Source: Ignavibacteria bacterium (GTDB taxonomy: Bacteria; Bacteroidota; Ignavibacteria; Ignavibacteriales; Ignavibacteriaceae). Taken from it: DNA of 39,690 nt. Positions 9,801 to 17,016 of the stretch are shown here, piece by piece. The stretch lies in the NCBI GenBank assembly GCA_030684555.1, contig JAUXVN010000109.1, forward strand, positions 1-39,690, in the 5' to 3' direction. The position numbers and the translations under genes were made by a program. The notes beneath the pieces were generated by a model, which did not search any database, had not been told where the DNA came from, and saw only the letters and a list, made by a program, of their open reading frames with translations. Within the stretch, counting starts at the first letter, position 1. Every line of letters starts with the position of its first letter.

Positions 9801-9970
9801 GTAATTGCTTTAACAAGATTGCTGGATAAGCCATCCTCATTATTAAAAACAACAAATGAGTAATCTTGTGAAAAACCGATTTCTCCTAAAATTAAAAAAT
9901 GGAAAATCAAATAGAAAATAAAGTTTCTATTAAATATCTTAACCAAAAATATTTTTAGATTAAGGTTCAA
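6806..9970 (-). CDS. Membrane sensor histidine kinase with Reg_prop beta-propeller and Y_Y_Y domain
   Basis: 1054 residues. A signal-type hydrophobic N-terminus (1-35, ending near GFSQ) leads to a long periplasmic region of two-component regulator propeller repeats, with recurring GLxxAIxxDSxG and IWIGTDGGV-like strands. A Y_Y_Y domain follows (about 665-750), then one membrane segment (about 754-773), a coiled coil (775-830) and a DHp helix with His837 in AAHDLKNPLHS. The catalytic ATPase has an N box (DNLISNAVKY), VVDTGPGIP and STGFGLSIV. It lacks the receiver and AraC-type HTH of hybrid SusR-like regulators, so a separate response regulator is needed; none is nearby. The start is TTG at 9970, overlapping thyA as TTGA; downstream TTGs are possible. 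Confidence 0.92.
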   Translation of the reverse strand: MNLNLKIFLVKIFNRNFIFYLIFHFLILGEIGFSQDYSFVVFNNEDGLSSNLVKAITQDSLGFCYIATDGGLVKFNGKNFENFQNQLPSLYIKDVYLTLKGDLLVLTDYGLVVLEQKHGVSHFINLINTLEIDTDSTLNYPKTIYEDSKGRLWISDLTGIMLFENQKPRKYLFDLKYNADSYFRSYQVIEWNNRIFAVSMNGFFFEFDFNKNKFELLPNNLNSLNPSVDAVLNIDKKSILLGTSKGLYKASLMNSSNQMTFELVAAIPNISTLCYNDENDLFIGTWDDGLYLLNNGSSNPIQVQLDISKSVKDIYRDKHNNIWIGTDGGVLLLKKTFFSKVKLPTISQPSSTSFISQIVSDKTGRIYFTDGASVYYINSMLEEIKVSLYYSSELNNIYSIAIGENGVWISLRNGQLEYRDFKTAKLLFQFRTVDDRFNALFSDSDGVLWGYLGRSKRILKFDNNFHYEEVPIDNGDISNISFIKEDRKGNILFAGNGRNAFLFEFNKQDNSMLNKSSIFPIELRKNLYITDIFIGEKVFYSTSVGIFDENASKIEPTYFNQKLNLQLNKSVVQGSDSTLWIGSENGVYAVTKNNYILFNKSDELPNSSVIARGIIIDRLNRLWVGTAGGLAVSKSADYFYKETPTPIISAYLKNVDKVRVFHSNESELFEGSSIEFDFFSIAYPADRIEYQYRLLGEDIDSNWTSPMKINSITFYNLSAGDYSFQVIALNAGENGSKISAYNFKVSYNWYSSPVVIFIYIVISIAIVIFLTMRLNRFRINSLKEREKKLSQLVKERTDDLNESLIKTEDLLKESEKSKEELFKANEFKVKLLNLAAHDLKNPLHSIIGFSSLIKEDSDDEEIKSMSNYIIESSQFMVKQIEDILQNATARAKEIKIIKRLNNVNELVQKVIQNYKPQYVAKSQTIELFFEDQVFAEIDYDWFSHAIDNLISNAVKYTPAGKNINVFIEKDSSTFTIRVVDTGPGIPEVEMNLLFKEFQRLSTKPTGGESSTGFGLSIVKNIVKLHGGKVWATSKVGEGTTFIVQIPIKTLGDVD
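6817..6821 (-). promoter_or_regulatory. Ribosome binding site for the folA TTG start
   Basis: The minus strand reads GGGAG, seven bases before the TTG at 6809 and inside the last codons of the kinase gene. Together with the required first beta-strand of DHFR, it decides the start and indicates translational coupling to the kinase. Confidence 0.6.
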
Positions 9971-10806
9971 ACCGCAACTTCAAATTTAATTTTTGGATGA
10001 CTTACATAATTTATTAATTCAAAATCCTCAAAGACTAACTCACTCATCGGTTTATTTGCAATTTTAATCTGTGGAAGTTCAAAAGGTTCACGTAATAATT
10101 GCTCTTCAAGTCCAGATAGATGATCATATTTTTCTGTCTCTGTTCCCTTCTCGGCAACATATATATGAGCATCTACAATAGTGTGTGAGAAATAACCAAC
10201 TTCAAGATTAGTTTCTCTTGCAATAAGATGAGTCAATAAAGAATAAGCCGCTAAATTGAAGGGAATTCCCAGTGCGATATCGCCGGAGCGCTGGGTTAAA
10301 TGACAATTAAGTTTTCCCTCTGAGACATTAAAAACGAAAGTGTAATGACACGGAGGAAGTTTGCTGTTAATCGCATTGCCCGGTTCCCAGGCTGTAACAA
10401 CTAACCTGCGGCTGTACGATTTATTTTTTATTTCATTAATTACATAACTAATTTGATCAATCTCCGTTACTTGCCAATTTCCGTTTGAATCCTTTTGTGC
10501 GCTCGGAAAATGCCGCCAATAGTAACCGTAAGCCGTTTCAAGATTTCCATTTTCATCTGCCCAGGCATCCCATATTTTTGTAAATTTTCTCAAATTCCGG
10601 ATGTGGTTATCTCCGGACAAATACCACAATAGTTCATAAATCATTGATTTCCACTCCATTTTTTTTGTTGTTAATAATGGAAATCCTTTTGCTAAATCAA
10701 CTCTGTAATGTGCTGAAAAATATGAAATTGTATCAACACCGGTTCTCGATTTCTTTCGAGTCCCTTCATTAATAACTAACCGAACTAAATCAAGATATTC
10801 CTTCAT
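9967..10806 (-). CDS. thyA: Thymidylate synthase (ThyA type)
   Basis: Methylates dUMP to dTMP using methylene-tetrahydrofolate and releases dihydrofolate. 279 residues. The catalytic nucleophile is Cys153 in LPPCHY. The dUMP-binding stretch QRSGDIALGIPFN (172-184) and the C-terminal HTIVDAHIY motif are present, and the N-terminus has the RTGVDTISYF phosphate-binding loop (Arg21). It is slightly longer than E. coli ThyA (264), with an extra loop near VAEKGTETEKYD. ATG at 10806 is preceded by AGGG. It is the first gene of the unit with the kinase, folA and mutL. Confidence 0.96.
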   Translation of the reverse strand: MKEYLDLVRLVINEGTRKKSRTGVDTISYFSAHYRVDLAKGFPLLTTKKMEWKSMIYELLWYLSGDNHIRNLRKFTKIWDAWADENGNLETAYGYYWRHFPSAQKDSNGNWQVTEIDQISYVINEIKNKSYSRRLVVTAWEPGNAINSKLPPCHYTFVFNVSEGKLNCHLTQRSGDIALGIPFNLAAYSLLTHLIARETNLEVGYFSHTIVDAHIYVAEKGTETEKYDHLSGLEEQLLREPFELPQIKIANKPMSELVFEDFELINYVSHPKIKFEVAV

Positions 10807-10863
10807 TTTGCCCTAATTTTTGAAAAGATTTAATATTTGTTATTGGTTAAGATAATGATTTTT

Positions 10864-10873
10864 TTTGATCAAA
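10864..10873. promoter_or_regulatory. Palindrome TTTGATCAAA upstream of thyA
   Basis: A perfect 10-bp palindrome in the divergent region between thyA and the methyltransferase gene, 7 bp downstream of the putative thyA -7 box in the transcription direction. It would overlap the transcription start, a typical operator position. Such short AT-rich palindromes also arise by chance. Confidence 0.25.
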
Positions 10874-10879
10874 GTGTGT

Positions 10880-10887
10880 CAAAAATA
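10880..10887 (-). promoter_or_regulatory. Possible -7 box for the thyA unit
   Basis: The minus strand reads TATTTTTG, an exact TAnnTTTG match, 74 bp upstream of the thyA ATG. No clear TTG is seen at the -33 spacing. Confidence 0.35.
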
Positions 10888-10964
10888 TCTCTAATAAATT
10901 CATTTCTTTTGAATGTGAAAGAAAGCATTTATCTTGAGTCATTATTTATAATTACTCTTGAAAA

Positions 10965-11696
10965 ATGAACACAGAAAAATTCGATTACATAAACCACTAT
11001 AAAATTGATGCAGAGGAATTCGACTATTTTGAAGAAAGAACCGGCGCAACAGAAGATGATGAAAAAAGAGTCCACGAATTTATTATTTCAACAGTCAATC
11101 AAAAAACAAAATCTATTCTTGATGTAGGCTGCGGTAGTGCTTGGGTCGCCGGATATTTTACAAAAAAGGGAGTTTCGGTTATCTCTTTCGATATATCTGA
11201 TAAAAACGTAAAAAAAGCTGTTCAAGAAGTAGTTTCAGATCACCATTTTGCAACCGTAGGTGATTCTTTTAAGCTCCCGTTCAAGGATAATTCAATTGAT
11301 TCAGTTATCGCATCCGAAGTAATAGAACATGTAATTAATCCGCCTGATTTTGTTAACGAATTATTTCGTGTAGTTAAACCGGGCGGTTCATTAATCATTA
11401 CAACACCATATAAAGAGAAATTAAGATATTATCTCTGTATTCATTGTAATAAAAAAACTCCCGTTCACGCTCATATTCATTCTTTTGATGAGAAACGACT
11501 TTTTAGTCTCATAACGAGTGCAAATCTTAAGACAACTGATTGGAAAACTTTCGGTAATAAATTGCTTATTTTTGGTAGGACTTATATTGTGCTAAAGTAC
11601 TTTCCATTCAAGTTGTGGAAGATTATCGACAGTATTTTTAATATGATTTATAACGTCCCCGTACATATTATTGTAGAGTATAAAAAACTCTCATAA
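10965..11696 (+). CDS. Class I SAM-dependent methyltransferase
   Basis: 243 residues. The SAM-binding motif I is ILDVGCGSAW (51-60), an acidic residue ends strand 2 (ISFDIS), and motif IV/post-motif is SEVIEHVINP with RVVKPGGSLIITTPY, as in Methyltransf_11/UbiE-like enzymes. A C-terminal insert holds CIHC (158-161) followed by three histidines in VHAHIHSF, a possible metal site. It stands alone on the plus strand between minus-strand units, and its 3' end overlaps the convergent GT4 gene by 6 bp. The substrate is unknown; a surface sugar or lipid is plausible from the neighbourhood. Confidence 0.85.
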   Translation: MNTEKFDYINHYKIDAEEFDYFEERTGATEDDEKRVHEFIISTVNQKTKSILDVGCGSAWVAGYFTKKGVSVISFDISDKNVKKAVQEVVSDHHFATVGDSFKLPFKDNSIDSVIASEVIEHVINPPDFVNELFRVVKPGGSLIITTPYKEKLRYYLCIHCNKKTPVHAHIHSFDEKRLFSLITSANLKTTDWKTFGNKLLIFGRTYIVLKYFPFKLWKIIDSIFNMIYNVPVHIIVEYKKLS

Positions 11697-12797
11697 TGTT
11701 TTCAGAAGATTGCTGACCTCGTTTTCCCAATTCAATTCTTCTTTAGCAATAATACAGTTCTGCTTGTAGGTATCGTAATTATCAACAATCGTTTCAAAAC
11801 CTTTTTGTATTTCTTCAATATTATTTGGACTAACAATAACGCCTACCTTATACTTTTCAACAATATTTCTCATTTGAGGAAGATCTGAGACAATAACCGG
11901 AATTTCAGCCATTATATACTCGAACAACTTATTTGGAAGAGCATAATAATAACTTAAACTAAGGTTTTCGATTATCGCTAATCCGATATCGGCTGAGTGT
12001 GTAAAATTCAACAAATCCATTTGATCAACTTTACCTCCGAAAATAACTTTTTCCGAAATTTTATAGTTTTCGACGATACTTATTAGTTCTTTTCGATAAT
12101 CTCCGTCACCCAAAACTAATAATGTGTAATTTGTTATATTTTTTAATGCATCGATAGTCGGTAGTAAACCACGCCCCTTTAATACCACCCCCTGATACAA
12201 AATAATTTTATTTTGGGATTTAATTTTAAATCTATCTTTCAAATCAACATTATGAAACTCGGTTTTATAGAGAGGAAGGTTTCTTAAAAGGATTGTATTA
12301 ATATTTTTATACTTGTTTATGAGATAGTCAGCGTCCATTTCTCCGGTTACAAGTACATAAACTATATATCGGATAAACAGTTTTTCAAGAAAAGCTAAGA
12401 TTGACTGAGTTTTTCTTTTTCCGGTCAGTCCTGCAAGATGGCCGTAAAGTTCTCTTGAATCGTAATATAATTTTCCGCCATAGATTTTAGAGAAGATTGA
12501 AACTAAAGGAAGAGTATAAACGTCTTCAGCAAAATAATAATCAGCTTTATTGATTAACAAATTTTTGGTTAGCAAAAAAAGAAAATTTAGGTAGTAGAAT
12601 AAAGATGATTTAGATTTATCTAACCGGTAAATGGTAATTCCACCAAATTTTGTCAGAAAACCGGGAGTTAACCAATCAAATGCTATGACCCTAACTTCAA
12701 TATTATTCTCAGTTAAAGATTTATAAAGGTTAAAACTTCTTGTGTCATAATTTAGATTTCCTAGAAATGCAATAATCGCTTTTTTCTTTTTTAGCAT
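11691..12797 (-). CDS. GT4-family glycosyltransferase
   Basis: 368-residue retaining GT-B glycosyltransferase, probably cytoplasmic or membrane-associated. The C-terminal Rossmann half shows YQGVVLKGRG (201-210), a LVLGDGDYR strand-turn (228-235), KVIFGGKV and the nucleotide-sugar region IENLSLSYYYALPNKLFEYIM, with Glu277 and Glu293 as the likely E-x-E pair. The N-terminal half begins KKAIIAFLGNLNYDTRSFNL, a GT4 acceptor-side start. ATG at 12797 lies 10 bp after the FemAB-like gene. Last gene of the fourteen-gene surface cluster. Sugar and acceptor unknown. Confidence 0.87.
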   Translation of the reverse strand: MLKKKKAIIAFLGNLNYDTRSFNLYKSLTENNIEVRVIAFDWLTPGFLTKFGGITIYRLDKSKSSLFYYLNFLFLLTKNLLINKADYYFAEDVYTLPLVSIFSKIYGGKLYYDSRELYGHLAGLTGKRKTQSILAFLEKLFIRYIVYVLVTGEMDADYLINKYKNINTILLRNLPLYKTEFHNVDLKDRFKIKSQNKIILYQGVVLKGRGLLPTIDALKNITNYTLLVLGDGDYRKELISIVENYKISEKVIFGGKVDQMDLLNFTHSADIGLAIIENLSLSYYYALPNKLFEYIMAEIPVIVSDLPQMRNIVEKYKVGVIVSPNNIEEIQKGFETIVDNYDTYKQNCIIAKEELNWENEVSNLLKTL

Positions 12798-12807
12798 TGA
12801 TTACAAA

Positions 12808-13767
12808 TCATAACTTAAGTCTTAGAGTATTGCGCATAATAGTTTTTGCATCAAATTTTTCTTTGAAGTCAATTAAACTGATACTTGGAGTCATAGGATT
12901 TACAGCCTTAGTATCTTGCGATACACCAATATCTACATATTTAAAATTGTTTTCGGTTGACCATTTAACTACTTCATACATTACACGATGAATCGGCTTT
13001 AAATGTTCAAATTCATATCGAAGCATATTATAAAAACAGAGAGAAACATTTTCATTTGCCAGGAACAAAAGTGATCCAGCAATTGGTTCACCTTTATAAT
13101 AAACCATAATAAGTTTTAAATTCTCAGGCATTAATTCGTGAAGTTTGTAAATATCTTCAAGTGAATGAGTCGGTTTTACATTATGACGTTGTTTGTTCTC
13201 AATAAGTATCGGATAAAATTCATCATATTTTTCATTGATTTCAATAGTAACATCGTCGTTATTTAATGATTTCCGGATATTCCTTCTAACTGTTGATTGA
13301 AAACGAGAAATGATATCACGTTGATTATCAAGTTTTATTGCACTTGAGATGTAGTGTAAATCGTATTTGAAGTCGCGCCACAGTAAGGCAAAGTCAAGAT
13401 TTTGATTTTGATAGGTTTCATAAATCATTGGTGCTGATGTTAGTACAAACTCATTAATTCCGTTTGATTTTCCATAGTCGATTAAAGTATCAACAATTTC
13501 AAGTGCAGTATTAAATTTTAAATCTGATGTAACAATAGAGCCGTAACTTGCCCCAATCGGAGATTCGTAAACTCCATTTCTTAAAGCTCCGGGAAGAACT
13601 GCCTGAATTTCCCCTTTTTCAAGAAATATTAAATGATTAAATGAAAATTTTCCGGGGGTGTGATAATCAAAAAATTTTTGTAAATGGAACATTGTTCCAT
13701 TGCTTGATTTTTTAACAAAACTGTCCCATTTGTCCCGCCAATTATCCGAGTATTCTATAATTTGCAT
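12808..13767 (-). CDS. GNAT/FemAB-like acyl- or aminoacyl-transferase
   Basis: 319 residues with the two-half GNAT layout of FemAB/BioF2-like proteins (Acetyltransf_6). Features include a basic helix VRRNIRKSLNN, the central LIENKQRHNV segment, and the acceptor-half signature GEPIAGSLLFL followed by YVDIGVSQD. The family includes peptidoglycan bridge-forming transferases and enzymes of exopolysaccharide loci. No signal or membrane segment is seen. The stop of the GT-C-like gene lies two bases before its ATG. Its place among glycosyltransferases favours modification of a surface polymer or lipid-linked sugar; the substrate is not determined. Confidence 0.78.
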   Translation of the reverse strand: MQIIEYSDNWRDKWDSFVKKSSNGTMFHLQKFFDYHTPGKFSFNHLIFLEKGEIQAVLPGALRNGVYESPIGASYGSIVTSDLKFNTALEIVDTLIDYGKSNGINEFVLTSAPMIYETYQNQNLDFALLWRDFKYDLHYISSAIKLDNQRDIISRFQSTVRRNIRKSLNNDDVTIEINEKYDEFYPILIENKQRHNVKPTHSLEDIYKLHELMPENLKLIMVYYKGEPIAGSLLFLANENVSLCFYNMLRYEFEHLKPIHRVMYEVVKWSTENNFKYVDIGVSQDTKAVNPMTPSISLIDFKEKFDAKTIMRNTLRLKL

Positions 13768-13768
13768 T

Positions 13769-15079
13769 TTATTTCTTCAATTTAATTTTGAAAATATTTG
13801 TAATTATTTGGTTGAATCCGGGGGTTGCAATTATTAGTCCTAATAAAATGAAAGGATACTTATATCTTGCATCACCTGATGTTAACAATGGAATAACAAT
13901 ACTGATTGTTATTATACCTAATATAAAAATAAAACTTACATTCAATGGATTCTTAAATAAATCCCTTATTGCAAAAGCAATTAAAACCACTAATAAAAAA
14001 TAATAGATATGATGCAGAATCTGAAATAACCAAAAAATATTTTTTTGATAAGATGTCATGCCCTGGAAAATTGTTGAAAGCTCAGAATAATTATAAAAAT
14101 GTTTGCTGAGAAAGAACAAATTGATTTCTTTCCCCCCAATTATTTCAGTAAACGCAAAATCATCCCTCGCAAATATGTGAATGAATTTCTGAGGAATTAA
14201 TAAAAGCCATTGAATTGGATTTTCTTTAATCCAAGTTATAGCTGCATTACTCCAGTAATTATTTTTCTCATAATAGGTTCTTTTATCCATGTCTTCAATA
14301 AACCCGGCATTACCATTTTCAAAGACTTTTGAACTAAATCCTCCATGTGCATCTGCATTTGCACCAATCAAAAGATTAGCACCTCCATTTGTGGATGTAA
14401 AAATGAAATGCCCAAACGAGTTATTAATGGTAAAACCAGCTATTGTTAACATTATGCAAAATGATAAAGCTACAATAATATTCCCTTTTAATATATCTTT
14501 GTTTTTATAGAATACGATAGATGTAATAACTAATGCCACTATTATTGACCAACCTACAGGTCTTATTCCCAACGTTAAATAAGCTGAGATACCTGAAAGG
14601 ATGTAAAATATATTCTTCTTAAACAAATAAAAATAGATCGTTAATAACAAAAAAACTCCAAACAGTAATTCTGTTAGATTAAAAAAGACAAGTCCAAAGA
14701 AATTGAGATAAAGTATATATGAAACAACAGCAGAATTAATAAACTTCTCTCCCCATAATTTTTTTATAATTAATATGAAGATCAAAAGTTGTATTGCATT
14801 GAGAATTATATTGCCGAAAATAATAATTTTAAAGCTGGTTGAAATGTGGAGCAATAATAAAAGATAGTTAATATAGATGGGGGTAATTATATAATCATCA
14901 TATAGATGGAAAGAAGCTGGATATATCGAACCAGCATAAAATGATTCCAAAGCCTTATTATAATTATAAAGTGAATCCGAAGAAAATGGTTGGTTATAGT
15001 TCAGAGCAAGTATTATCTGTAACAAGAAGTAGACAAAAACGAATATTGGTAGAAAACTTCTTGTGAAATATCTACTCAA
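13769..15079 (-). CDS. Multi-pass membrane protein, GT-C / GT39-like glycosyltransferase candidate
   Basis: 436 residues with about ten to eleven hydrophobic helices and a basic tail. The first outer loop has acidic and aromatic residues (SSDSLYNYNKALE, then LYDDYIITPIY), as in polyprenyl-phosphate-sugar-dependent GT-C transferases. A large polar loop lies around residues 225-310. Similarity to PMT/ArnT-type enzymes is judged from topology, not a firm motif. The start is TTG at 15079, with AGGTG seven bases upstream overlapping the previous stop region; no nearby ATG fits better. It could also be an O-antigen ligase- or polymerase-like protein. Confidence 0.7.
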   Translation of the reverse strand: MSRYFTRSFLPIFVFVYFLLQIILALNYNQPFSSDSLYNYNKALESFYAGSIYPASFHLYDDYIITPIYINYLLLLLHISTSFKIIIFGNIILNAIQLLIFILIIKKLWGEKFINSAVVSYILYLNFFGLVFFNLTELLFGVFLLLTIYFYLFKKNIFYILSGISAYLTLGIRPVGWSIIVALVITSIVFYKNKDILKGNIIVALSFCIMLTIAGFTINNSFGHFIFTSTNGGANLLIGANADAHGGFSSKVFENGNAGFIEDMDKRTYYEKNNYWSNAAITWIKENPIQWLLLIPQKFIHIFARDDFAFTEIIGGKEINLFFLSKHFYNYSELSTIFQGMTSYQKNIFWLFQILHHIYYFLLVVLIAFAIRDLFKNPLNVSFIFILGIITISIVIPLLTSGDARYKYPFILLGLIIATPGFNQIITNIFKIKLKK

Positions 15080-15089
15080 AATAGAACAC

Positions 15090-15983
15090 CTAAAAACTTA
15101 ATTTTATTGAAAAAGTATGTCCCGTCCCTAAATCATTACTTAAAGGAGTTAATGCATAATCGAAATTCAATCCTCCCCAATAAAGACCAAAACCGGTACT
15201 AATATTTTTTGCTTCATACATAGTTTGATAACCTAATCTCAACGCAAAAGTATGATCATAGACCACCTCGGTGCCAAATAAAATATGGTATTCGTCGTTA
15301 TGAATAAATTTTTGGAATTCAGCCCCTATTACAGCTGAAATTTTTTGTACAGGGAAAAACAAATCATATGAAGAACCAATTCTTACTTCAGTTGGAAGTT
15401 TAGTGGACTCATTTCTAAGTTTATTCATTGCTCCAATATTTCTTATAACACCTGAAAAGTGTAAATCGTCATTAAATCTATAGGATGATGATAAATCAAA
15501 CCCCCATCCGTTTGCATCATCTACCCATATCTCTTCGTAGATATATTTAATCGAAGCTCCCACAGAAATATTTTTTGTAATTTCATAACCTGTAGCCAAT
15601 GTTCCAAATACATAATGAGAAGTGAACGTCCCTTCACTATCACCCGGTTTTTGTCGTATCTCAATATCATTAATTGATGTGGAATTAAACCCAAATCCAA
15701 ATGGTAATCCGAGGAAATTAAATTTAACACCCAAGATTTCACTTCTAATTCCTTGTACCCACTCGTTATGCATTAGGAAAATCTCTGTTTTATAATTATC
15801 AGTCAATCGTGACGAATTGTAAAATAGTGAGGTTACATCATTTGCCATTGATGTTCCTGCATCTCCCAGAGCAATGTTTCGAGCGCCAAATCCAAGTTTA
15901 AGGAATGACAATCCGGAATTACCGGCGGATTGCCCAAAAGTTAGATTTAGTCCTAAAAGAAATATTAAGAATATTTTATACAT
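15090..15983 (-). CDS. PorV/PorQ-family outer-membrane protein
   Basis: 297 residues with a Sec signal (cleavage near TFGQ-SAG), then the family opening FLKLGFGARNIALGDAGTS followed by LFYNSS. The rest is alternating amphipathic beta-strands ending in an aromatic residue (KLSF), as in a FadL-like beta-barrel. In type IX secretion, PorV shuttles cargo from the translocon to the attachment complex, and PorQ-like proteins act nearby. A paralogue is directly upstream, and a candidate T9SS cargo protein precedes both. GAGAG precedes the ATG. Which of PorV, PorQ or another subfamily it belongs to cannot be decided here. Confidence 0.83.
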   Translation of the reverse strand: MYKIFLIFLLGLNLTFGQSAGNSGLSFLKLGFGARNIALGDAGTSMANDVTSLFYNSSRLTDNYKTEIFLMHNEWVQGIRSEILGVKFNFLGLPFGFGFNSTSINDIEIRQKPGDSEGTFTSHYVFGTLATGYEITKNISVGASIKYIYEEIWVDDANGWGFDLSSSYRFNDDLHFSGVIRNIGAMNKLRNESTKLPTEVRIGSSYDLFFPVQKISAVIGAEFQKFIHNDEYHILFGTEVVYDHTFALRLGYQTMYEAKNISTGFGLYWGGLNFDYALTPLSNDLGTGHTFSIKLSF

Positions 15984-16006
15984 TTTTCTCTCAAATTAAT
16001 CGAACA

Positions 16007-17008
16007 TTAAAACAAAATGCTTATTCCTGCAATATGCCGTGACTGCGGAGAATAAGGTTCATACGCAAATGCATAATCAACCCCGACATTTATTTTACCG
16101 AGTTGATGTGTGTAACCAAAACCAAGAGCGGGACGAATTGGAGAATCAGTAGTTGAAATATTAATATTGTCAATCCCGGCTCTTAATTGAAAATAATCGA
16201 ATATTTTGTATTCGGCACCGAATCGCATTAGCTTATTATGCATGTTATTAAATTCAAATTCGCCTGCCAGGATAATATCCGGTTCACCAAGGAAATAACT
16301 TACAGATATTTTTTTTGTCATAGGAAATTTGTTTTCAGATGTACTTCCGTCAGTACCGAAAAGGGGTGATGTATCCCACTTATATTTGGCATTTAAATCA
16401 GATATTGTAAAAGCAATAGTTAATTGAGGATTAAGTAAATAAATTGCTCCAATATCAAACCCTAATCCTGTAGAAGTAATATCCTCATACAATTTATAAT
16501 AGTAAAATTTTATGCCAATGCCTGCAGCAAATTTATCCGAAAATCGATTTGCAAATGCCATAAAAAATTGATTCTCCGAAGTAGATAAATCTCCTTTTTT
16601 GAATCCTTGATTATCTCTTCCATCAATTTTTGAGACACCGGCATTGATTAAACCAAAGCTTATACCTGCTGTAGCCCGTGGTTTTCTCGGAACAATTAAT
16701 GAATCTTTATCAGAATAAAATTCAAACTTTCTTGTAAAGTTTACAAAGTTCAAAGATCTGTCTAAACCTAAAAAAGAATATGCTGATGAAAATGAATTGT
16801 CATTCTGAAATACTGATAAAGCCGGATTGTAATATGAATTGACATTCCCTTTATTTATAGCACCTGCTGCATTACCCAATGAAATTCCTCTTGGTCCAAA
16901 ACCCATACGGCTGAATGTTCCGGGAGCAACACTGGTCTCGCTAAATCCTTGTTGAGCGAAAGAAAAATTTGCCAACAATATTATAATGACAAAAAAGAAA
17001 ATTCTCAT
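16007..17008 (-). CDS. PorV/PorQ-family outer-membrane protein (second copy)
   Basis: 333 residues, with signal peptide ending near NFSFAQQ. The family N-terminus is FSRMGFGPRGISLGNAAGA followed by SYYNPALSVFQ. Beta-strand-rich throughout, ending GISILF with a terminal Phe typical of outer-membrane barrels. It is a diverged tandem paralogue of the next gene downstream (24 bp away). It follows the secreted propeller protein by 8 bp, so the three are almost certainly expressed together. Confidence 0.82.
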   Translation of the reverse strand: MRIFFFVIIILLANFSFAQQGFSETSVAPGTFSRMGFGPRGISLGNAAGAINKGNVNSYYNPALSVFQNDNSFSSAYSFLGLDRSLNFVNFTRKFEFYSDKDSLIVPRKPRATAGISFGLINAGVSKIDGRDNQGFKKGDLSTSENQFFMAFANRFSDKFAAGIGIKFYYYKLYEDITSTGLGFDIGAIYLLNPQLTIAFTISDLNAKYKWDTSPLFGTDGSTSENKFPMTKKISVSYFLGEPDIILAGEFEFNNMHNKLMRFGAEYKIFDYFQLRAGIDNINISTTDSPIRPALGFGYTHQLGKINVGVDYAFAYEPYSPQSRHIAGISILF

Positions 17009-17016
17009 TTAATACC

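Noticed and set aside
6806-9970. Hybrid SusR-like one-protein two-component regulator
   Set aside because: The protein stops after the ATPase domain; no receiver or AraC-type DNA-binding domain is present.
15521-15742. Same-strand alternate-frame 73-codon frame inside the PorV-like gene
   Set aside because: It lies wholly within a conserved gene and encodes no recognisable sequence.
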